Part shown: positions 39,531-48,500 of the stretch, piece after piece
How the letters are laid out: the number at the start of each line of letters is the position of its first letter
Numbering within the stretch: the stretch's first letter is position 1
Assembly (NCBI GenBank): GCA_030533445.1
Contig: CM060081.1
Location: 21,174,611 to 21,238,610 of the forward strand
Direction of reading: 5' to 3'
Length of the DNA: 64,000 nt
Source: Cyprinodon diabolis
Lineage: Eukaryota > Chordata > Actinopteri > Cyprinodontiformes > Cyprinodontidae
The notes under the pieces: generated by a model
What the model was told of the DNA's origin: nothing
Databases searched by the model: none
The model's input: only the letters and a program-made list of their open reading frames with translations
Translations under genes and position numbers: made by a program

Positions 39531-42500
39531 CCACGTCACATAAATGTTCTTTCAGTCTGCAGATGGCGCCATATAACGAGTAGGCTACTGGCAGAGCAGC
39601 AAACAGGCGTTTGCACCAAAGCTGGGGAACAATATAGGCAAGGTGTGTCTCTTTTTCAAGAGAGAACTGGATACTGGATTCTTTTATCTTTTTTATTTAT
39701 TATGAACTATTATATATTTCCCACTACCTTTGACCACTAGTCAATACCTTTACTTATGTGTACTAGAACAAGATCCAAATGTGCAAGAGTCTAATTACAT
39801 TTTCATTGTGGAGTGGGAGACAAGGTATGAGTGCAGCACCTTCCATTGGGGGTGTATCCAGAAAACAGGTACTACGTTATTTAGATGTTACATTTAATTT
39901 TAACAGCAGTTGTTCCGTGGCTGCAGAAAGCATTATGAGCTTGGGAAAAGGTTAGTGATATGCAGGAAACATACAGAAAACAAGTCAGACCGACACATTT
40001 TCTGGAAGACAAGTGGCCCCTTTAATGTAATTTTATTAGCACAATGTAAAAAGTTGTTACATGACAGAATGAATGGCGATGGATCAAAAACAACAGAGAA
40101 GTGGGCTACATATATGGATTATATTCTTGGTTAGAGGCAAGAGAGAATATCAAAGGCATAGGTTTGATTTCAGCTTTGGTAGGGACACTATTGGTCTTCA
40201 GTGTCATTGGTCTAATGTCATTGGTCCTTTGCAAAAATATGCATACTCTTTTTTTATGCTTAATGTGAGCATCAGGCTTTGATGTGTTTAAAGAGAACAG
40301 CATAATTTCTTCCTAGATTAATACAAATCTTATAAGCACTACACTCACTAGATGCTGTTTAGCAATGTTTGAAGCATCACTGGCTCTGATCAATGTGCAA
40401 TTAGGACTTTTTTCCACTTTGAAAATGATTGCATTTAAACTTACCAGCCACTAAGACAGAAGGTAAATACATTCCTATTTAACCAAATATAGTCTAAATA
40501 TGCCTGTTATATGTTGACGTATCATGGGTTTTCTTTTGAAGATATATAATTGTGCAGAGGTAAACAGGTGAAACCCACTCTTATTTTTTTATCTAATATG
40601 CTCTCTCTGTGTCATGCAAAATAATACATTCAAGGGACGGCAAATAAATGTATTGTATTTACATGAGCACTGGAACTATAGGAGGAACTCACACTGAGCA
40701 TTTTGAAATATTAACTTCACTATACAAGTTGTACATCTGGGCTGTAGTTACTCTATGTAGCCCATTTCATAATTTTTTTTATATGGCTCACGTTTGTGAG
40801 CCATAGAAAAATGGTGACCGACACAACGCCGTATTTAACGCGTGTTCTGACCGACACAACGCGCGTATTTAACGCGCGTCTTGCGGTACTATCATGACGC
40901 GCGTAAAAGGCGGCGCTTGTTGGTAAAAGACGGCGTAAAAAGCGGCGTAATCTCGGGAGAATGCGCGTTTTTTGCGGTTTAACTTCAATCTTAACACGTC
41001 AATTCAATGCGAAATGTGACCTTCTTGGCTTGCCATACATTGAAGGCTCCAACGTGTTTTCTTTTCAGGTGCTGCGTCATAACAGTGGTGCTACCGTGCC
41101 ATGTTAATTTGTTTTTACAAAAGTTGCATGTTACGACTTTTTTCGCTTTACAAAGCGCAGGCTGTTTTAATTATTGTGATCAATTTGCGCCGTCAATCCC
41201 GGCGCATGCGCGCTTCATTTGCAATCCAGCGGCTCTGACTGCAGCGCTGAGAGGGACTCCTGCGGGAGCGCCGCGGGAGAACAGGGTTGGGATGGGGGAG
41301 GCGCCCCACGGCAATGACGACTGCGGCGGATGACGCATTAATCGCGCGACACAACTAATCGATGATGAAATTCGTTGCCAACGCTTTTAAAAGTCGATTT
41401 TTATCGATTTTATCGATCCGTTGTTGGAGCCCTAATCACAATATGTAATTTTCAGATCTCAGATCTATTTTAGGGAAAAATACAAGAAGGAAAAAGTAAA
41501 ATCTTGAATTACAATTTTAGTTGCTAAAATTACCCGCCCAAAATTTTTTGATGGAGGATATATTTAAAGATTTCTTAGCTGGCTTTCTGACTATATATAG
41601 CCTCACCCCTGGATGAACTAGCTGTAGCTGTCATGACATCAGAATCACTGCCCAACAGAAATAATCCATGTGAAAGAACACAGACAGAGGCCTGTGTTGC
41701 ATGGTTCCGTCTAATGTTTTTCTTGCACTTGCAGAGATGATTACAGCCAAAACTTATATTGTTAACCTGGTATTAAGAAGAATCTACCAAATCATCTCAG
41801 GTGTAGAAGGCAGACGAACAGAAGGGATGGTCAGAACAGAATCAGGTTTAAATCTTCGCCATAGTGACAAATTTTGTTTATCGACTTCATGTCAGTCCTT
41901 AAATGATTCAAGTCACACCTCTTTTTTTTAAAATTTATAACAGGAACAGTGCATATATTTATATAAACATTTCTGTCAATGTGGTAAAAGTCACCTAAGA
42001 GAATAGAAGTAAAATTAAATATTTACACCACAATATAGCTAAAATATAGCTTAAAGGTATAGTGAAATTTTGAAAAGACAAATTACAAATAGCAACATGG
42101 CAGCAAAGAGGTGCATGCAGGTGATGCTAAAGGGCAGATTATACTTTTGCAACCGCACACATCTGGTCGCGAACCAGTTTTGCTGGTATCCTTCTGCACC
42201 GTTGGTCTGGAATTTCTGGGACGCACAGCAGTTTCCCGCTAAAGCGCAAGGGGGAGCCTATTTGAGATCTCGCAAGAACTTCGGCGGATGGTCACGAGAA
42301 CTTCAACAAAGCAACAATGGCGCGTCTGCAAGATATCACGGTCCCGGAGATGGATCTAGAGTTGCTAGACATTGAAGATGGTATATTTATTTACATAATT
42401 TATGGTTGTACTATATTTATTTATATAAGTTGTGGTTGTACTTCCAAACCTCCTCAATTAACCCTTCGTCGTAGTTCTCCATTGTTCCTGGGTTTTTAAA

Positions 42501-45500
42501 AATGGTGCGCCATGGCGCCGAATCGAGAAGGAAGACCACACAGACAGCCGGAAAGGCATACCAAGGACCAATCACAGCCGCTTTTTGTTTGCGCATTTCC
42601 GCTTAAGGTCTGCGCAGGTTTGCGACCATCCAAAGAGTAGTCAGGAATTTTTTGAGGTGCGCGCCTCTGCACGGGGGGCGTGGTCGCTCACAGAGATAGA
42701 TTTGACGGTTGCAGAGGCTATGCGTCAGAAGCATAAATTGGTCTTAAACAGTTCAAGAAAAGATGATTTGCATGTACCCATGGCAAGTTTGAAAGTGTTG
42801 AAATCTCTCCACTTCTGGTCTCCCAAACTCTGGATACATCACCTTTGCAGATACGCCTCCCCGGTCTTTATGTGGGCACATGTGCAGGTTTCAGTTAATT
42901 ACATCTTGTGATGCCTTTAAGGAAGATACTTTAAATCTTCAACCATGATAGCTAACAGAATCCGCACTAAGATACGTTGAAAACATAATACTTTAAGAAA
43001 GAGGTTTTGTTTTATTGATAAATGGTTCAATATATCCAAGGTTCAGTCATAGTTGCTCAATATCAAACTGACTCCCTCGTATTTTATCACCATACACACT
43101 TCCCAGAGCTGCAAGCTGACCCAGAGAAAAGGCAATGGTGCTGATTTTATTTATTCCCTGTGTCATTTTCCAAAGCATCCCATTGTGAGTAGTTCTATGG
43201 CCCAGGAGTCTTTGCCCCGAAACCATGTGAGTCACACACAAACAATGAGATTCTGTCTTCTCAGAAATTAGCCTGGATAAGGCATGTACAGCCACTGACC
43301 CACATTTCCATCCCTCACATGATGGCATAGTGGTTGTAGTACCCTACAGGTTGTTTAAGAGGAGATGGAAGGAGTGGTGAAGGCTTTTATTGCATCAGAA
43401 ATCTTCCACTGTTTTGTCTATGCTCTGCTTCAAAATAGCTGTTTTGTGTCATAGATGTAATGGACCAGCAGAGGGCACCACACTCGAGTTGCTTGGTCTC
43501 AGGAGTCCGTACGCCTCCCGTCCAACGCAACAGCAAGCTGGCGAGCCTTGGACGCATCTTCAAGCCATGGAAGTGGAGGAAAAAGAAAGGCGAAAAGCCA
43601 AAGCCCCCTGGAGGTGAGTGCTGAGGGAGTCTCATGTTTCCTCCTTATGCTTTAGGGAACGGTAAGAAGGGGGCTTGTGTTTACTTATAGCTCTAGTTTA
43701 CCAGGGGTGCTGTAGGACTGATTCATGAATGTTGGTGTTGTTCAGCAGCAGAGAAGAAGGCCGCTGTACGGCACAAGAGAGATGAGCACGTAAGGCGAAT
43801 CCCCGGGGAGATGGAAACAGGTGCAGAACTAGAGACTAACACAATCACCTCCTCCCCTCCAAAGCATGGACACAAATGCTTCAGCCACATGAAGTGCAAT
43901 TGCTCCAAACTCACCCCTGTTCTTTCTGTCCACTTTATGCAGAGTTGGATCTAGCTTGTGGGGGAAACGGAGAGGATCCAGACACGCCGCTTCAGTCAGA
44001 CAGTGAAGACAGAGACGAGGATCAGGTGGCACCCCTGGCCAGTGCTTGTGAGGACCTGGGAAGCGATATGGAAGCCTCAGCAGGTAGAATCCAGCACAGT
44101 CCTCTCAGACACAAGGCTAAGAACGGATGCTTTCATTTAATTTTAAATAATATTTATATATATATATATATATATATATAAAGGAAGGAAAATTACAGTA
44201 CAGATTCACCATGAATCTACAATTTCTGTTACAACTCTGCTGAATCAAAGAAACTTCTTGAAGAAAATAGGTTCTTAAATCCATTTTTTTAAATTATTCA
44301 TTAGGAGGGAAAAAAATATGTTTTTTAGCTGGAATTACCTTTGTCTGCAGTTACAGCTGGGAGTATTTTGATATATCTCATTTTCCACATCAATAAACAT
44401 AGATTTTTAGCCATTTTTCTTTTAAAATTAGTTCAATCTCAACACCTCTGGCTCCTTTTTTAAGATTGCTGTAATGCTGGAAGGTGAACTTCCACCTAAA
44501 CCAGGGTCTCTTCCAGGATTGCTCTGTTTAGCTCAATGCATCTTCCTATTTGACCAGATTTCCTGTTCCTTCTGAAGGCATTCTTCCCCACAGAATGATG
44601 CTGCCGCTACCATGTTTCCCACCCAGAATGGTTTGTTCAGCTGATGCCCCCTGGACATTTCCCGTCTCAAAATGCTCTCTGGTTCAGAATGATAGAAAGC
44701 TCCAGTTTGTTATGATTGAATGGTTAATAATTCTGCTTTGACACAACCTATTTGATAGAGTTTAATTAGCTGCAGTTAACAGGGGCTGGTGCATATCTCT
44801 GATGGCCATCGGGTGAAGTGTACTGGTCAGATCACCATTTACTTGATTATTCTTTAGCAGAGCTGCTTTTAGTTATAACAAAGGGAGCCTTTTTGCCAAT
44901 ACCTCCACCACAGCCATCATTGTCTGTCCTCCTAACTTGTTTTCTGACAGTATATTTCCGGAAACCTTCCAAAAATTATTTGTTTCAAAACATTGAATCC
45001 AACCGGGTTAAGGTGACATGTGATTGTTCTAAAACTACTGTTCATCTAATTGCTCCGTAGACTAACTGAATGAAGTTTCCCAAGGTAATCTTTAAAAAGC
45101 AGCAAAAACGTTAATCTTAAATGCAAAATGTTTGTATATTTTACTTTATTACTGCTCTTAAATAGGTTGCTCTGTCAGCTTAAGGTATGTTTTGACTCTA
45201 CACTCCATGAAATGATCGATTACTAAATTAGTTGAAGATTATTTCAATAATTGATTAATTACGATGAATCTGATAATTTTTTCCTGCCCTAATATTGTCA
45301 AAAGAATTAGAGCTATCAAGGATAGGCACCGGCCTCCATGGACTGGAGTTTGTTACTGAGTTTCTTCTTAGAGTTTCTAACTTTAACAAGTCTTCTTTTC
45401 CTATTAAAAGCTCTTTGAGTAGTTTATGTTCAGCGCTAACAGAGAAACAAGTGAAGCCTTGTTTAAAACTTCCAACAGAAGCTTAACATCCTGACTCTGG

Positions 45501-48500
45501 ACTGAACGAGGAAATCTTGGATATCTTGTTAATAGTAACTTGATCTAAGTGGTTGTAAACAAACTCTTTTAAAATTAAGATAAAATGTGTTTTCCTCTCG
45601 GTCGCTTTCCTTCTGTACCGTTTGCCAGCTGGTTGCCATGTTGGCTATTGCTAACCAAGCTAAAAGTTTTATTTACCAGTTAAGAAGAAAAGCAGCAACC
45701 TCTATTTGCCTTCTGAGCCCCTTTGCTTCTTTAAGTTGGCCGTTTCTCAGCCGTTTCTCAGCCGTTTCTCAGCTCTATCAAGGAGCTACTAGGATCTGGT
45801 AATGCTTGAGCTCTGCCTAACATTACTTCATTCTACTACTCCTATTAGTGTGGAATCCTTTCATGTCTTTGCATCCTCTTCCCAGAAATGTATGAAATAA
45901 CTAATTATCTACTATATCTCTTTTCCTTAGTTAAATAATACTTTTATTCTGCACCACCTGAAACTTGGATGTATTTTTTTTATTAATCATTTTGATAAAA
46001 AAAAAAAAAGCTGAAGCCATAACCTTTTAAAGATTTTTTGGAGGATTTTCGCAAATTTTTGAAAAGACCTACTCGATCCACTTAAGAAAAAAATATACAT
46101 GCACAACCCTGTACCCGCTCCCAAGGGGTAGCACCTATTAAACTCGTGCGACAGCATTCAAGAGCCCATTTTAACAGTTGCTGTTCTCATAGCTCGTACA
46201 AGCTTACTCTCCCCAAACGTCCGCCCTAACCCCTAAATGCCTCAATCACTATATAGAGCGGGGACTATATAGTGGACTTTATAGCAAACTCAGTTAACTG
46301 ACTGTTCGGACAGATGATCAGTGCTTTTTGCTCTGTTGGTCATGTAACTCCTCCTGCACTGCGCGGTGCCTGCGCCATATTTGTTATTAATCCCCTGTCG
46401 GGTAGCAACAGCCTATGGTGACAGCGGGCCACTATGACTGCAAATCCAATAATGCTTTACAAGGAGAGCTCTCCTCGCAAAGCATTATGGGAAATATCTT
46501 CCTCTTCAGAGGTCTTTCTTTTTTTCTTATACAATTCGTAGACACTTCTTCTCTTACAACCCTCGGCCATTTTTCAAGAACCGCGGTGACTGTCTGAGAC
46601 TAGCTTACCACACATATACGCCAGAAAGTGTGCAGAAAAAGATGGCTAACAGAAGACGAATATGGGACGGCCTTATGTATAAATATATCAGCAGAATGAT
46701 TGACAATTAGGAGGACAGCTTATTAGATGATCTGCCCGGAAATAAAAGATCGTCCTCTATACCTTTAAGTGAAAAATTAAAGTTAGATGTAGAAACAAAG
46801 AAAATGTTGTTTCAAACCAAACCCTGTTCTTATATTTGCTTCTTTTCAGTTCAAGATTTGTCTGAGGATCTGAAGGCAGCTGGAGAAACCAATCAAAGCG
46901 AGGATGGAGATGGAGAAGATGAGAGCACGTCAGTCAGTGACCCCAGTGAGGAGCAGGCGATGGAAAGCACCGAGACCGCCAAGGGGAAAGAGGAGGCGGT
47001 GGCAGCCAAGCCTCAGAGACGAGCCAGCACCCCTCCTCCACCAAGTCTTCCTGTCAAACTGCTCGCTAGACTCGGCAGCTTAGATGGTGAGTAAACCCTG
47101 ACAAAGCAGCGACCACAGACATGCAGCCTGTCCACAGTCTGACTGTTTGCTTCTTCAGGTGCTCCTCCTGTACCAGTGAAAAAGTCTCCAGCTACTTTAC
47201 CCAGGAACTTTACGCTCCCCAAAGAACCTCACGGATCCCTGCTTAGAGCCAGGATCTCTACACCCACTGGCTCTCCACACCTTGGGTCCTTTCACCAACC
47301 ACTGCCCCCTAGCTGCATAATTGAGGAACTCCACCGCGCCCTGGCCACCAAACATAGACAGGAGAGGTCAGTTACATCATTTAACATAATTAAATGGCCA
47401 GTTGATTGTTAAAATTGTATAAGATTTTAGGCAAAAGAAGTTAATTTTATAAAGCAAAAGTAAGTACAAGGCCATTTAAAAGTTCTTTACATGAATTAAA
47501 CAATAAAAAAAGAAAAACAAAAAAAACAAAATTAGAATGAAAGAAAGTAAAGATAAAAACATGATGAAAGCAGGTAGTAAAGGAAATAAAACAGTTGGAC
47601 CACAACCTTAAACTAATAATACATCAGTTAACAGTTTAACTTTAACAGTCAAAGGTTTGGTTTTTAACACTGACTTAAAGGAATGGAATTATCTCATTTA
47701 ATGATGTTATGAATACAAATTTAGTTGTATTTATCATTGTAAACCAGTCTTGTGACATGTGATCCCAGTTTCCAGACGAAAGAAGCTCGCTGTTCTCCTA
47801 AGCGCAGGCTGGACGGACGGCTGTCGCGGACATCCAGCACAGAGAGGGAATCGCTTGGGGAATCAGACAGCAAGAAGACGTCTGATGAAAACAAGGAGAA
47901 CTGTCGCCTGGATCAGTACATGAGCGACCAGGACAGCTGGAACGACTCTGTGATCTCCGGTAGGGATGCTGGCCTACAGACTAATGTGTGTTTACTTTTT
48001 TCTTCTTCCTGAATGTACGCACCATGGCGATGAGCAACATAATCTCTGCTGATGGCTGCTCCAACTGGGTGACAGATTAGAAGCAATGTCGAGCAGCAGA
48101 CTTCCAGCTGCCAAACAGCATCTGCTCTGGTGGCCTAATTCCTGGACGTCTAACTGGGGCTGGGTCTGAAACTGTTAGCCTGGTGGGCTGCAACATCGGA
48201 CAGATGTAACAAACATACGTTTCCAGCACTTGGCTGACGGGATCTAAAACATCTAGTTGCTAAAATATCCAATGATGCCAATCTTTGATAAATCATTCTA
48301 GAATTTAAACATTTGGTCTAAAAATGCTTTATATGACCTCTTCCACATTTTTTTATTGGTTAATAAAGGGTCAGTTATCTGTTCTGAACTTTGCATGAAC
48401 TAAACATTCAAATAGGCTAATTTAGCTCCATTGAATTTACCTTAGACAGAACACCCTTTGTATATTTTTATTTGCCAGTAAACAGTTCTTAAAATCAATT

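Larger units (their letters stand above)
38446..41037. repeat. large foldback (inverted repeat) inside the hAT element
   Basis: Left arm 38446-38640 and right arm 40842-41037 are inverted copies, with blocks such as AAACGCGCATTCTCCCGAGA, ACCAACAAGCGCCGCCTTTT and TAGTACCGCAAGACGCGCGT appearing reverse-complemented on the right. A second inverted pair, diverged, lies nearer the centre: ~39140-39352 (CCAGAAAATTTGTCGGTCTG) against ~39893-40110 (CAGACCGACACATTTTCTGG, cited from the right). The centre holds an (AT)n run. The outer arms appear more similar than the inner ones. The arms are unusually rich in CGCG. Confidence 0.8.
37606..41434. mobile_element. hAT insertion, 3.8 kb, with nested inverted structure
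   Basis: It begins TAGGGCTGCAACTAACGATT and ends CGTTGTTGGAGCCCTA. ATCACAAT is duplicated exactly on both sides (37598-37605 and 41435-41442). Subterminal sequences carry ATCGATT repeats on the left and ATCGATTTTATCGATCC on the right, typical of this hAT group. No transposase frame is visible. The interior is dominated by large inverted repeats (separate entry) and a tRNA-like segment. The right 280 bp (41160-41340) is CpG-rich, like the 5' leader of an autonomous parent. Confidence 0.88.
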
